This document shows positions 1 through 8,856 of a stretch of DNA of 45,528 nucleotides, one piece after another. The translations under genes and the position numbers were made by a program. The stretch lies in NCBI GenBank assembly GCA_022712835.1, contig JAFLJU010000062.1, forward strand, positions 1-45,528, written 5' to 3'. The notes beneath the pieces are model-generated. The model was not told where the DNA came from and did no database searches. It was given only the letters and a program-made list of their open reading frames with translations. How positions within the stretch are numbered: the stretch's first letter is position 1; the number at the start of each line of letters is the position of its first letter. The DNA comes from Desulfobacteraceae bacterium (lineage in GTDB: Bacteria; Desulfobacterota; Desulfobacteria; Desulfobacterales; Desulfobacteraceae).

Positions 1-875
1 CAATTTAATGCCACAGCTCTTTCAAACAACTTTTTGCCTGTATTGTCAAGGACCTCTGGTGTCATTTCAAGTCGCAATCGGGTCTCTTTAACCATCAATT
101 CCCCGGCCAGACCGAAGTTGTTGCTTTGAACAGCCAGATAAAAATCTTTTGTTATTTCCACAATTTTTTTAAAAATATCCCTGTTATCCCCCCGGATAAA
201 TCCTTCAACCCATTGTTTATTAATATCTTTAGAAACATGGGGAATTCCACAATAGGCAACCAGGATATGGTCATTAAATGCCGCAAGATCACGCTTGTTT
301 TCAAACACCTTCCTTTGATTGAATTTGGGTCCTGTTTCTCCCATTTTCCATTCCCAAAGATTCACCCCTCCAAAGGCAGCAGCGGCCTGGTCCTGGACCC
401 CGCAGGGAACACCAGCCACACTGGATTCAATTGAGTGGGCCAGCCATACAATTTTTTCCGGATTTATCTTTTCTCCCAGGGCCGCATAAAAGGCGGCGAT
501 AATGGCAACAGCAGCAGATGAGGAGCCGCCCAGGGCACTTCTTGGCGGAGAAGTAGAATTGATCTGTATGTGGACCCCATGGGCATTAAAATAGCTTGCC
601 ACCGCAAACATCAGCCCCATGGGATGATCAAAGGGCACCTGATCCCTGTCACACTCGGTGGATTCAAACCCCCGGGAAGATATTTTAATGCGGTTCTTGG
701 TCCAGGCTGAGAGCGTGACAACAGTGCGCAGGTTAAGGGCAATGTTGAAACTTGCTGGTTTCATATGGTTAAGGGGCAAATAAAAGGTGGAAATATCCAG
801 GGTGCCGCCAAAATCCACCCGACAGGGCACCGAGGCCACAATGGGTTTGTTGGCCAATATCGGATTAAAATTCAT
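1..875 (-). CDS. GHMP-family sugar kinase, C-terminus cut off by window edge
   Basis: An open minus-strand frame runs from ATG at 875 to the left edge, giving about 291 visible residues with no stop, so the C-terminus lies outside. Residues about 110-123 carry the glycine/serine-rich GHMP ATP-binding loop (PPRSALGGSSSAA). Residues about 154-163 read AGVPCGVQDQ, which resembles the galactokinase GxxxGxMDQ motif with its catalytic Asp. The N-terminal RVDFGGTLD resembles the substrate-binding start of galactokinase and heptose-7-phosphate (HddA-like) kinases. The expected activity is ATP-dependent phosphorylation of a sugar or other small alcohol in the cytoplasm; the substrate cannot be read from the sequence. 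The start codon overlaps the recO stop in an ATGA arrangement (872-875), so translation is probably coupled. The kinase superfamily is sure; the exact family is not. Confidence 0.8.
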   Translation of the reverse strand, partial: MNFNPILANKPIVASVPCRVDFGGTLDISTFYLPLNHMKPASFNIALNLRTVVTLSAWTKNRIKISSRGFESTECDRDQVPFDHPMGLMFAVASYFNAHGVHIQINSTSPPRSALGGSSSAAVAIIAAFYAALGEKINPEKIVWLAHSIESSVAGVPCGVQDQAAAAFGGVNLWEWKMGETGPKFNQRKVFENKRDLAAFNDHILVAYCGIPHVSKDINKQWVEGFIRGDNRDIFKKIVEITKDFYLAVQSNNFGLAGELMVKETRLRLEMTPEVLDNTGKKLFERAVALN

Positions 876-1651
876 TGTTCCTTCCTCAATTGTCTTAAAA
901 ATTTCAAACTTTTAAACTCCCGCCCGATGTGAAAAGGGATAAAGGATTCCAGCAAAATCGCTCCCTCCTGAATGGCAAAAAGGGAAGATTTCATCCGGTC
1001 TGCCCTTTGGATATCCACGGCATTGATCCAGACAAGCTGTTTTAAAGTTCCCTTGGACACATTCATCCCATGGGCTGACCTGTTTTTGAGGCAATTATCA
1101 CAAACAATCTTGCCTTCCTTAAAATCGAACTGAACACGCTTTTGTTGGATATCATCCACCGGGGTGTTGCAATTATCACAAAATTCAATGTTGGGGCTGA
1201 ATCCTGAAATCCCCATAAACCGAATCTGAAATAAAAGACTTAAAACCTCCATTTTAATTTCAGACTGATTGAGCATATCAAGGACAAAAAAAAGCAGATC
1301 ATATAGCTGGGTTTGCTTTTTTCCCTCTTCCAGCCAAAGGTAAATCAATTCAACCCAATAACAGGCATAGGTGGTTTTAAAAACATCATACCGGATATTG
1401 ACAAACCCATTTTCAAGATCGGTCTGGGCCAGAATAATCAAAGAGTCTTTATTCTTTTTGGGAAAGGTACACTGGATATGGTTGACGGAAAACAGATCCA
1501 GGGCGCCGGAAAACCGTTTCACACTTTTTTTGGCATTTTTGGCAATCACGCAAATTTTCCCCCGGGATCGGGTTAAAAACGTGATGATATAATCATGATC
1601 CCCATATTCTATTTTACGCAATAAAATGGCATCTGTGGAAAAATCCGACAT
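872..1651 (-). CDS. recO: DNA repair protein RecO
   Basis: RecO helps RecR load RecA onto SSB-coated single-stranded DNA in recombinational gap repair. The start at 1651 (MSDFSTDAILLRK) gives 259 residues and matches the usual RecO N-terminus. An upstream in-frame start at 1684 would overlap mgtE by 26 bases and add a non-conserved extension. The N-terminal OB-fold region includes the family-like stretch LTRSRGKICVIAKNAKKS. A four-cysteine zinc site lies in the C-terminal half (CDNC, then about 26 residues later CDNC). It sits 7 bases after the mgtE stop and overlaps the following kinase start by 4 bases, so it is the fourth gene of a five-gene minus-strand run. Confidence 0.93.
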   Translation of the reverse strand: MSDFSTDAILLRKIEYGDHDYIITFLTRSRGKICVIAKNAKKSVKRFSGALDLFSVNHIQCTFPKKNKDSLIILAQTDLENGFVNIRYDVFKTTYACYWVELIYLWLEEGKKQTQLYDLLFFVLDMLNQSEIKMEVLSLLFQIRFMGISGFSPNIEFCDNCNTPVDDIQQKRVQFDFKEGKIVCDNCLKNRSAHGMNVSKGTLKQLVWINAVDIQRADRMKSSLFAIQEGAILLESFIPFHIGREFKSLKFLRQLRKEQ

Positions 1652-1658
1652 ACAATCC

Positions 1659-3023
1659 CTAAATATCAAGCAATACTTTTGCAATCATAAAATAACAGTA
1701 GACACTGACAATATCAATGGAAGTAGTCACAAAAGGGCCCGTGGCAACAGCAGGATCTATGCGAAATCGTTCGAAAATCAAGGGTACGGCAGACCCCACA
1801 AGGGCTGCCACCGACATGGAAACCAAAATGGCAAACCCAACGGCAAAGGCCAGGGCCCAGGAAAAAGGTTCTTCGGCATAGGCAATTTTGGCCACAACCC
1901 CTATCAAGGTACCATAGGTCACCCCGAGAATAACCCCCACGGCCAGTTCCTTGGACACCACCCGAGAAAAATCCTGGAGATTGATCCGCCCCATGGCAAT
2001 TCCCCGAACCACAATGGTGGAACTCTGGGTCCCGATATTCCCCCCCATCCCCATGATAACGGGGATAAAGGCGGCAAGTCCTGCAAATTTTATCAGGGTA
2101 TCTTCAAATCCGCCAATGATAAAGAAGGCCGCCACCCCCCCAAGGCAAGAGGCAAACAACCAGGGAAGCCTGATTCTGGTACCCTTGATAATGGTCTGGG
2201 TTTCCACGTATTCATCACCAACTCCCGCCATTTTCAACATATCTTCGGTGGCGGCTTCATGGAGAATATCAATTACATCATCCACGGTCACAATGCCCAC
2301 AATTCGATTGTCATCATCCACAACCGGTACTGCCAGATAATCATAGCGGGATACCAGCCGGGCCACTTCTTCCCGATCGGTATATGTTTTTGCAGAAACA
2401 AGATCGGTTGCCATGAACTCTTTTAAGGGCTTTCCCGGATGGACCACTACTAGCTGCCGAAGAGAACTGACCCCCACAAGTTTACCATAGCTATCAATCA
2501 CATAGATGTAAAATGGCATTTCAACATCCAGATATTTATTCTGCAAAGACTCTATCACCTGTTTGGCGGTGACATCTTCTTCCAGGGCAATAAAATCGGT
2601 GACCATGATGGAGCCTGCCGTATCCTCTCCATAACTCATTAACTGCTCGACATTGTCAGACTCCTCCTTCTGCATCTTGGCAAGAATTTGATCCGATAAT
2701 TCTTCATCCAGCAACCCGAGGAGTTCTGCTGCATCATCTGACGGCAGGTGGTTAAAAATCACTACCAATTTTTCTATTTCGATATTTTTAACAAACTCAA
2801 GGAAAAGAGGCTCGTCTAATTTTGAAAAAAGGATGCCGATTTGTTCCGGGTCCTTGATGAGCTGGAACAGTTTTTGGCGATTAATCGCTGATAGCTCTTC
2901 AAAAACAATGGACAGATCCGCCATATGGGTCTTATTGATAATATTTATCAATTGTTTGGTAGCCCCGCGGCGCAACAATCTTTTTATGCTGACCGTCAAA
3001 ATCAGTATCTGTTCATTTCGCAT
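1659..3023 (-). CDS. mgtE: MgtE-family magnesium transporter
   Basis: A 454-residue inner-membrane Mg2+ channel/transporter of normal family length. The order is an N-terminal helical MgtE_N domain (about 20-125, rich in superhelical repeats such as LPSDDAAELLGLLDEE), a CBS pair (about 130-255, including AVPVVDDDNRIVGIVTVDDV), a plug helix, then five predicted membrane helices (about 285-454) in the MgtE integral domain. The conserved GNIGTQSSTIVVRG stretch lies near the pore. In characterised MgtE the N and CBS domains sense cytosolic Mg2+ and close the pore. There is no room for an Mg riboswitch, because the surA-like gene ends 35 bases upstream. It is probably co-transcribed with the SurA pair and recO. 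Confidence 0.93.
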   Translation of the reverse strand: MRNEQILILTVSIKRLLRRGATKQLINIINKTHMADLSIVFEELSAINRQKLFQLIKDPEQIGILFSKLDEPLFLEFVKNIEIEKLVVIFNHLPSDDAAELLGLLDEELSDQILAKMQKEESDNVEQLMSYGEDTAGSIMVTDFIALEEDVTAKQVIESLQNKYLDVEMPFYIYVIDSYGKLVGVSSLRQLVVVHPGKPLKEFMATDLVSAKTYTDREEVARLVSRYDYLAVPVVDDDNRIVGIVTVDDVIDILHEAATEDMLKMAGVGDEYVETQTIIKGTRIRLPWLFASCLGGVAAFFIIGGFEDTLIKFAGLAAFIPVIMGMGGNIGTQSSTIVVRGIAMGRINLQDFSRVVSKELAVGVILGVTYGTLIGVVAKIAYAEEPFSWALAFAVGFAILVSMSVAALVGSAVPLIFERFRIDPAVATGPFVTTSIDIVSVYCYFMIAKVLLDI

Positions 3024-3057
3024 TGTTTTTCCCTGGTAGTTGGATAATAATCATGTA

Positions 3058-3999
3058 TCAAAGCATGATTTTGATATGGGCATTTTCCTTTAAAGACGCA
3101 ATCCATTCGGCAAACTTTTTTTCTGCCTTCTCTTTATATAAAACATTCTCAATCTGGTCACGGGCCTGCTCAATGGTTTTATTCCCCTCCATAACGACAT
3201 CCTCGACATAAAGGATCTGATATCCCTGTCCCGCCATGAGAATAGGTGTATGATCTCCTTTTTCAAGGGTTTGTACACTGTTTTTGATCTCTTCACTAAA
3301 GTTATTAATATCAAACACTCCCAGATCACCCCCATCGGAGGCATTGGAGGCCTGGGAATATTGTTTTGCCAATTGATCAAAGGAAATATTTTCACCCAGT
3401 TTTTTTTCAACCGCCTGAATCTCTTCCTCAGCGTCCATGACAATATTTCTCAACTGGTATTTTTTGACCCCGGTAAACGCTTCCCCATGGGCATCATAAT
3501 ATTCTTTAATGTCATTATTGGTTATAATCACCTGTGACCGAACTGCCCGGCTGATCAATCTGGATTGAAGGATTTCTCCCTTCATACTCACCCGGTAGTC
3601 CTTATAGGTGAGGCCGTCAGCAGCCAAGGCCTCTTCCAGCTGTTCTTGATTCAGATTCTTTGATTTCTTGAAATTATTAACGGCACCATCAATATCCTTT
3701 TGGCTAACGCTGATATTATATTTGGTAGCTTGCTGAGCCGTCAGGGACCGGTCAATTAATTGCGCAAGCATTTGATTGTCGATTTTGGCCCCTATTTTTT
3801 CTTTTTCTTCATCGGACTTTGAAGCAGTTGCAAGATTCTCTTTATAGGGTTTTGTGGCTTTGTTAAGCTCGCTGAGCGTGATGATATCATTGTTGACAAT
3901 TGCCACAATACGGTCAACTATTTCAGCAGATGCCATGGAAGACAATCCACAAACTATAACGGTCATACACACAATAATCTGTTTTATTTTTCTATTCAT
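3058..3999 (-). CDS. SurA-like periplasmic peptidyl-prolyl isomerase/chaperone
   Basis: A 313-residue exported protein. Residues 1-25 form a signal peptide ending ASA before EIVDRIVAIVNNDIIT, the classic start of the SurA N-terminal chaperone domain. A single parvulin-type rotamase domain follows at about 165-275 (YQLRNIVMDAEEEIQ, then SDGGDLGVFDINNFSEEI). E. coli SurA has two parvulin domains, so this is the short one-parvulin architecture common in deltaproteobacteria. The expected role is chaperoning unfolded outer-membrane proteins in the periplasm. The gene begins 17 bases after a lipoprotein with a SurA-like N-domain and lies 35 bases before mgtE. The family is certain; in vivo isomerase activity is inferred. 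Confidence 0.88.
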   Translation of the reverse strand: MNRKIKQIIVCMTVIVCGLSSMASAEIVDRIVAIVNNDIITLSELNKATKPYKENLATASKSDEEKEKIGAKIDNQMLAQLIDRSLTAQQATKYNISVSQKDIDGAVNNFKKSKNLNQEQLEEALAADGLTYKDYRVSMKGEILQSRLISRAVRSQVIITNNDIKEYYDAHGEAFTGVKKYQLRNIVMDAEEEIQAVEKKLGENISFDQLAKQYSQASNASDGGDLGVFDINNFSEEIKNSVQTLEKGDHTPILMAGQGYQILYVEDVVMEGNKTIEQARDQIENVLYKEKAEKKFAEWIASLKENAHIKIML

Positions 4000-4016
4000 T
4001 TATATATCCTTTATTC

Positions 4017-4697
4017 TTATTTCATATCAATTAGAAACAATGACAGGGCCTTTTTGTTAACCTCAACTGGATAACGACTTTTCAACACCGCTATCCATTC
4101 TCCATAGGATTGTTCGCTCTTTTCCAGACGCAAATGGGAGACAAGCTGTTTTTCATCGGCAACACTCTCCTGGCTCTTATGCCGGGTATAAAAAGAAACC
4201 ACATCATCGGCGGTAATTTCAATTTTATCTTTGAGTTCTATTTGGATAAATTTATCAATAGTCAAATCTTTTTCAAGCATTTTCTTCCAGGATTGATAGG
4301 GAATGGCATTTTCCAGCAATATTTGTTCAAAGCTATCCTCGGGATAATCTTCCCGAAACAAGGCTTCGGCAGCCGCCAGTTCCGAATCTGTCACGAAAAT
4401 TTGCTTCTCCATGGCACCCGCCAGCAATACATTTTCCTCGGACAAGATAGACACCAAGTCAAATACCATTTGATTGTATTGGGCTGGATTTTTCTTTAAA
4501 CCATAGGGATAGGCCGCCAGCTTCAAATCCAGTTCCTCGGCAAACTCCCCGGGAAGCACTCTATTTGATCCGACCTTAATAACAAATTCCGGCCCAGGGG
4601 TCTCGGGTACCTCTGTGCAACCGCTAACGCCCAAGAAAAGCAGCCCGGACAGAACAAGAAAAAAAATTCGAATTCGAATTCGATACTGACCCGTCAT
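4017..4697 (-). CDS. Lipoprotein with SurA N-terminal-like chaperone domain, no isomerase domain
   Basis: A 226-residue protein with an N-terminal membrane segment and a lipobox (FLGVSGC, Cys about 27), so it is probably lipid-anchored. The mature part resembles the SurA/PrsA N-terminal helical chaperone module (VGSNRVLPGEFAEELDLKL, then a helical array). It ends where a parvulin domain would begin, so isomerase activity is not expected. The start at 4697 gives MTGQYRIRIRIFF; the RIRIRI run comes from a repeated AATTCG unit at 4671-4682. It sits directly upstream of the one-parvulin SurA-like gene. The two may act as a pair at the envelope, one anchored chaperone and one soluble chaperone-isomerase. 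The pairing is inference. Confidence 0.75.
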   Translation of the reverse strand: MTGQYRIRIRIFFLVLSGLLFLGVSGCTEVPETPGPEFVIKVGSNRVLPGEFAEELDLKLAAYPYGLKKNPAQYNQMVFDLVSILSEENVLLAGAMEKQIFVTDSELAAAEALFREDYPEDSFEQILLENAIPYQSWKKMLEKDLTIDKFIQIELKDKIEITADDVVSFYTRHKSQESVADEKQLVSHLRLEKSEQSYGEWIAVLKSRYPVEVNKKALSLFLIDMK

Positions 4698-4785
4698 GCA
4701 AGCCCTCTCCTTAAAAATTTTATGTTTAAAAACCCCGTTTCCAATAAGGGGGGAAGTCTAACATTCCGGATTTTTTTTGGCAAGT

Positions 4786-4810
4786 CAATTTGCCGGACTG
4801 CGGCAAATTG
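4786..4810. promoter_or_regulatory. Perfect 10-bp inverted repeat upstream of the SurA lipoprotein operon
   Basis: CAATTTGCCG (4786-4795) and CGGCAAATTG (4801-4810) are exact reverse complements around a 5-base spacer. The site is 89 bases upstream of the lipoprotein start in the 305-base gap 4698-5002. The adjacent run of eight T lies on the wrong side for a Rho-independent terminator in either direction, so an operator or RNA hairpin in the leader is more likely. The remainder of this gap is AT-rich and I see no gene in it. Confidence 0.45.
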
Positions 4811-5002
4811 GGTAAACGATATAGCCACAACCCGGCCGGTATAGTAACCCTTGGTAACCGTGGCAATCGATTTCAAAAACTTAGGAATGATAGATCACGG
4901 ATCATTGACTTTCAGGAATGATTCAATTTGATGTTTACATGTTCAACTTTTTGAAAATATTTGAATATAGTATGAAAAATTTAGATCGGTTTGGAAAAAC
5001 TA

Positions 5003-6070
5003 TTACATGTTGCTCTTTATACAGTTTTTTCCAGCTTTTTTTGCCTCATACATTGCAGCATCAGCATTCTTAATAAGATCCATCATACCGTGATTTCTAC
5101 CATAACTATGATTGAGAGTTGCAACTCCAATACTAGCTGTCAAAATTAAATTTTGGTATTTAATTTTTCCTTCTTTGTTTCTGATTACAAATGAATAATT
5201 ACTAATTTTTGTATGGATTTTTTCTGCGATATTTAAAGCTTCCTTCTTGTCCAACGCTGGCAATATAACAGCAAATTCTTCTCCTCCATATCGTGTGGGG
5301 AGAATGTCTATCCCCGTCCTGTTCGATTCAGTATGACAAACAATCTGGACAAGCTTTGCTATTGTTTTCAATGCCTGATCTCCGACCAGATGCCCGTATC
5401 TGTCATTAAATCGTTTAAAATCATCCAGGTCAAAAATTAAAAGATTCAGCCAGGTTTTTTCAGCTAAGGCTTGAATGACTTCTTTATTTAATTGTTCATC
5501 AAAAAAACGTCTGTTATAAAGAGATGTCAAGTGATCTATATTGACCATCTTCTCAAGTTTTGCCATGTCTTTCTGGAACAGGTTAATCGTATCCTTAAAT
5601 TTGGATTTAATTAATTTAATTTTTTTTTCAATAGGATGATCAGATTCAACCGTTAATACAGTTTCTAATTCAAGGTTTTCAATATGTTTCTGTCTTTTCA
5701 GACTAATAGATTTGAACCTGTCTGTAGAATTATTCAGCTCATTTATGATATCTGTAAGCTTATTGTGGCAAACCGAACAAGTGAGGGTATTGTAGTTTTC
5801 GATCAGGGAGAGAAGTGCTTTTTCCGTAAAGGCTCCATTTCGGGCATTTTTTAATGCTTTGTCTTTAATTGGCTCAAGCTGACTTTTTGTTATGTTTCGG
5901 CCCGATTTTGAGTTCAGGATAATTTTTGTATCAAAAATCATCCTGTAAATTGTACGCCAGCAATTATCCTTGGGAATACCTGCCTCATCAAATATAGAGA
6001 AAAGACTGTCTTTAGATAATTGTTCTTGCTCATAGAACAATTGTTCTAGCCTCTCAAAAGGTGTATCCAT
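5003..6070 (-). CDS. Diguanylate cyclase (GGDEF domain) with a cysteine-containing N-domain
   Basis: A 355-residue soluble protein. The C-terminal GGDEF domain (about 185-355) has an intact active-site motif, RYGGEEF, near residue 262, and the usual LTSLYNRRFFDE entry segment. It should make c-di-GMP from two GTP in the cytoplasm. The inhibitory I-site (RxxD five residues before GGEEF) is not present in register, since the nearest sequence, RTGID, is misplaced. Product inhibition may therefore be absent. The N-terminal 180 residues are helical, match no sensor family I recognise, and contain a CSVC pair near residue 97 that could bind metal or a redox signal. The gene stands alone with AT-rich flanks and looks more AT-rich than its neighbours. 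Confidence 0.88.
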   Translation of the reverse strand: MDTPFERLEQLFYEQEQLSKDSLFSIFDEAGIPKDNCWRTIYRMIFDTKIILNSKSGRNITKSQLEPIKDKALKNARNGAFTEKALLSLIENYNTLTCSVCHNKLTDIINELNNSTDRFKSISLKRQKHIENLELETVLTVESDHPIEKKIKLIKSKFKDTINLFQKDMAKLEKMVNIDHLTSLYNRRFFDEQLNKEVIQALAEKTWLNLLIFDLDDFKRFNDRYGHLVGDQALKTIAKLVQIVCHTESNRTGIDILPTRYGGEEFAVILPALDKKEALNIAEKIHTKISNYSFVIRNKEGKIKYQNLILTASIGVATLNHSYGRNHGMMDLIKNADAAMYEAKKAGKNCIKSNM

Positions 6071-6272
6071 AGAAACCCCTTTAATTATTGTATCTTTTAA
6101 AAAATGTAACAGGATTATGATACATCAAGAAAATTGCTAATGCAAAAAAAATCAATTTTGATTAAAAACAATAGCGATTAATGATATTAGCCGTGACCGG
6201 TTAGATTTTAAATAAGGCGACAATTTCCAAAAAATATATGCGGGGATTGGGTCTTGCCGGCCGGGCTGGCCT

Positions 6273-7238
6273 TCATGAAAAAAAATGACAGGCCGTCAGA
6301 TGGGAGGGGGTTGTCCCATTGGCAACAAGGGGAGGCTCTGTTTGAAAGCAGATATCTTTTACATATCCGCATCGGGTATTAAAACGGCATCCGAGAGGGG
6401 GGTTTTCAACCGAAGGCACCTCCCCTTTCAGCAGTATCCTCTCTTTGACCCGTTCCGGGTCGGGAAGGGGGATGGCAGACAGCAAGGCTTTTGTATAGGG
6501 ATGGCAGGCACCTGTGTATATATCTTTGGCATCGGCAATCTCAACAATTTTGCCAAGATACATCACGGCTATCCGATCTGAAATATGCCGCACAACGGAT
6601 AAATCGTGGGAAATAAAAACATAGGTCAATCCCATTTTTTTCTGAAGATCCAGCAAGAGGTTTAAAATCTTGGATTGAACAGAGACATCCAGGGCAGAAA
6701 CGGGTTCATCACAGATAATAATAGCAGGTTCCATGCTGACAGCCCGGGCGATACCGATTCGCTGGCGCTGGCCACCGGAAAACTCATGGGGGTATTTTGA
6801 CAGGGAATCGGGCAAAAGCCCTACCCGATCAATCAATTTGCTTATATTGACATCAAGATCCGCACCGGCCTGGTTGTGGATTCGGTATTTTTCCTCCAGG
6901 GTCTGCCGCACGGTCTGTCTGGGGTCCAGGGATTCAAAGGGATCCTGAAAAATCATCTGAAGATTTACGGCAAGCATTCGCCTCTGTTTTGAATTTAATT
7001 TTGAAACCCGCTGGCCACAGGCGATCACTTCACCATGGGTAAAATCATACATTCCCATGATACACCGTCCCAGGGTTGTTTTCCCGCAGCCGGATTCTCC
7101 CACAATCCCCAATGTCTCGCCCTTATTCACTGTAAAAGAGACATCATCCAGCGCATATACCCACCCCGTACGACCAAGGAACACACCACCCGTCACCGGG
7201 AAATATTTTTTTAAATTTTTGACCTCTATAATGGGCAT
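6273..7238 (-). CDS. oppF: Oligopeptide/dipeptide ABC transporter ATPase, OppF/DppF type
   Basis: A 321-residue cytoplasmic ATPase that would power peptide import. Walker A is GESGCGKTT (about 47-55), the ABC signature is SGGQRQRIG, and Walker B is IICDEPVSALD, followed by the H-loop SHDLSVV. The C-terminal oligo_HPY extension carries the cysteines seen in Opp/Dpp ATPases (CRFNTRCGYVKDIC). The start ATG at 7238 follows an AAGGAAG ribosome site. It is separated from its partner ATPase (9250-10248) by a divergently oriented oxidoreductase gene and a cold-shock gene. No permease gene is in the window. It probably has its own promoter in 7239-7482. The substrate is unknown. Confidence 0.9.
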   Translation of the reverse strand: MPIIEVKNLKKYFPVTGGVFLGRTGWVYALDDVSFTVNKGETLGIVGESGCGKTTLGRCIMGMYDFTHGEVIACGQRVSKLNSKQRRMLAVNLQMIFQDPFESLDPRQTVRQTLEEKYRIHNQAGADLDVNISKLIDRVGLLPDSLSKYPHEFSGGQRQRIGIARAVSMEPAIIICDEPVSALDVSVQSKILNLLLDLQKKMGLTYVFISHDLSVVRHISDRIAVMYLGKIVEIADAKDIYTGACHPYTKALLSAIPLPDPERVKERILLKGEVPSVENPPLGCRFNTRCGYVKDICFQTEPPLVANGTTPSHLTACHFFS

Positions 7239-7482
7239 GATACTTCCTTGTCATTCCATCCATTCAATGCGCAGTTTATCCACTAAAAAATTAGGCCCTG
7301 TATACCATGTTCAGCCAAACAAAAAAACAATTTCTCCATTTTTGAACCGGTATTGCCCGGCAGGTTGACATAAAAATTAAGGAAGCGCCTTTTTTTTAAT
7401 TGAATTCTTAAATGAACAATCATATGGTAATTTTTATTTTTTTTGCGCTTATTTTCCAGTAGATAAAAAGGACACACACCAT

Positions 7483-8730
7483 ATGGAACTTGAAAAAGAA
7501 GTGATCATCATTGGCGGTGGGGTCATCGGCCTTGCCTGCGCCCATTACCTGATTGAAAAAGGTGCCAGGGTCAGAATCATTGAAAAAGATGGCATCGGTG
7601 ATGGGGCTTCCCACGGCAACTGCGGTCTGCTTTATTTTTCTGATGTTATCCCCCTGTGCTCCCCTGGGGCTGTGAGTCATGAAATTTACCGGACCCTTTG
7701 CGGCACCTCCCCCCTTTCTATCAAACCCACTCTGGATATTTCGCTTTTAACCTGGCTTGTAAAATTTGCAGCCAAATGTAGGCCCCATACCATGCGCCAA
7801 GCTGCGACGGCCAAATATGAAATACTCCATTATTCCATCGACCTCTTTGAATCGCTGTTGGCGATTGCCGACCTGGAATGTGATTTTGAAAAAAAAGGAA
7901 TGCTAACTGTTTTTAATGACCCAAAAAACCTGGAAAAATTCAAGAAAACCAATGATTTTCTTGAAACCTATAATTTAGGATCCAAATTGCTTGGAAAAGA
8001 TCAGGCACTATCGATGGAACCGGCCCTGGCTTCAGATATTGCCGGTGCCTGGTATGGTGAAACGGATTGGCATTTAAGACCGGATCTGCTCATGGGGTCC
8101 TGGCGAAAACATTTGGCCCGAAAAGGGCTGATTATTGAAGAACACGCCAAAATGCTTAATTTTGAAATCTCCGGCAACACTATCACCCATGTGAATACGG
8201 TAAGAGGAAAATTTGCAGCAGATGCCTTTGTCTTGGCCACCGGCGCATGGGCCCCGAAAGCCGCAAAGCAACTGGGACTCAACCTACCGGTTCAGCCGGG
8301 AAAAGGATATAGCATTACCATGGAACGGCCCGGGATATGCCCTGAAATCCCCTGTGTTCTCTACGAGAAAAACATGGTGGTCACTCCCTGGAAAAGCGGG
8401 TACAGACTGGGCGGCACAATGGAATTTTCAGGATACAGCACCAACTTAAATCAAAAACGCCTGTCAAAGCTTGTCCAGGGTGCGGCCCTGTACATGAAAG
8501 ATCCCACAGGCAAACCCGTTATTGAGGAATGGACAGGATTGAGACCCATGACCTACGATGATATGCCCATCATTGATAGGTCTTTTGCACAGGAGAACCT
8601 GGTCATCGCAACGGGTCACGGCATGCTCGGCCTGACCCTTGCCACGGGAACCGGAAAAATTGTGGCAGACCTGGTATACGACAAGACCCCTGACATTAAT
8701 ATAAGTCCCTTTGGAATGAATCGATTTTAA
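7483..8730 (+). CDS. FAD-dependent D-amino acid dehydrogenase-like oxidoreductase
   Basis: A 415-residue protein of the DAO/DadA superfamily. The N-terminal Rossmann FAD-binding motif is IIIGGGVIGLACAHYL (about 7-22), followed by the RIIEKD acidic end of the second strand. The C-terminal FAD-contact region GLRPMTYDDMPIIDR and GHGMLGLTLATGTGKIVADL is typical of DadA. The expected reaction is oxidative deamination of a D-amino acid or an N-substituted glycine, with electrons passed to the respiratory chain. It lies opposite in direction to the flanking peptide ABC genes. Catabolism of D-amino acids from imported peptidoglycan peptides would be a sensible pairing, but this is inference. The start ATG at 7483 has AGGA 11 bases upstream. 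A bidirectional terminator follows. Confidence 0.82.
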   Translation: MELEKEVIIIGGGVIGLACAHYLIEKGARVRIIEKDGIGDGASHGNCGLLYFSDVIPLCSPGAVSHEIYRTLCGTSPLSIKPTLDISLLTWLVKFAAKCRPHTMRQAATAKYEILHYSIDLFESLLAIADLECDFEKKGMLTVFNDPKNLEKFKKTNDFLETYNLGSKLLGKDQALSMEPALASDIAGAWYGETDWHLRPDLLMGSWRKHLARKGLIIEEHAKMLNFEISGNTITHVNTVRGKFAADAFVLATGAWAPKAAKQLGLNLPVQPGKGYSITMERPGICPEIPCVLYEKNMVVTPWKSGYRLGGTMEFSGYSTNLNQKRLSKLVQGAALYMKDPTGKPVIEEWTGLRPMTYDDMPIIDRSFAQENLVIATGHGMLGLTLATGTGKIVADLVYDKTPDINISPFGMNRF

Positions 8731-8785
8731 AACTAAATCGCCTTAAAAAAACCGGCTATTTAACAAAAGAACGTATGGTATAATC

Positions 8786-8831
8786 AAAAAAGGGTTTTGT
8801 CACAATGGCATGTAAAAAACCCTTTTTTTTT
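8786..8831. terminator. Bidirectional Rho-independent terminator
   Basis: AAAAAAGGGTTTT (8786-8798) pairs with AAAAAACCCTTTTTT (8814-8828). T-runs lie on both sides, T9 on the plus strand and the complement of A6 on the minus strand. It sits exactly between two convergent genes, the oxidoreductase ending at 8730 and the cold-shock gene ending at 8857, and suits both. Confidence 0.75.
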
Positions 8832-8856
8832 AACAGATACCCTAGGGTAAAAAAAA

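Noticed and set aside
1626..2426. A 266-codon plus-strand frame across recO and mgtE
   Set aside because: It is opposite clear RecO and MgtE domains and its product is low in complexity (Gly, His, Asn, Pro rich), typical of a shadow frame.
3024..3057. A magnesium riboswitch ahead of mgtE
   Set aside because: Only 34 bases separate mgtE from the upstream coding region, far too short for an M-box or ykkC-size aptamer.
4771..4810. The 10-bp inverted repeat read as a Rho-independent terminator
   Set aside because: The T8 run precedes the hairpin on the plus strand and becomes an A-run after it on the minus strand, so neither direction gives hairpin followed by U-tract.
4694..4876. A 60-codon minus-strand frame overlapping the SurA-N lipoprotein start
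   Set aside because: It contains the 10-bp inverted repeat, has no family resemblance and no good ribosome site.
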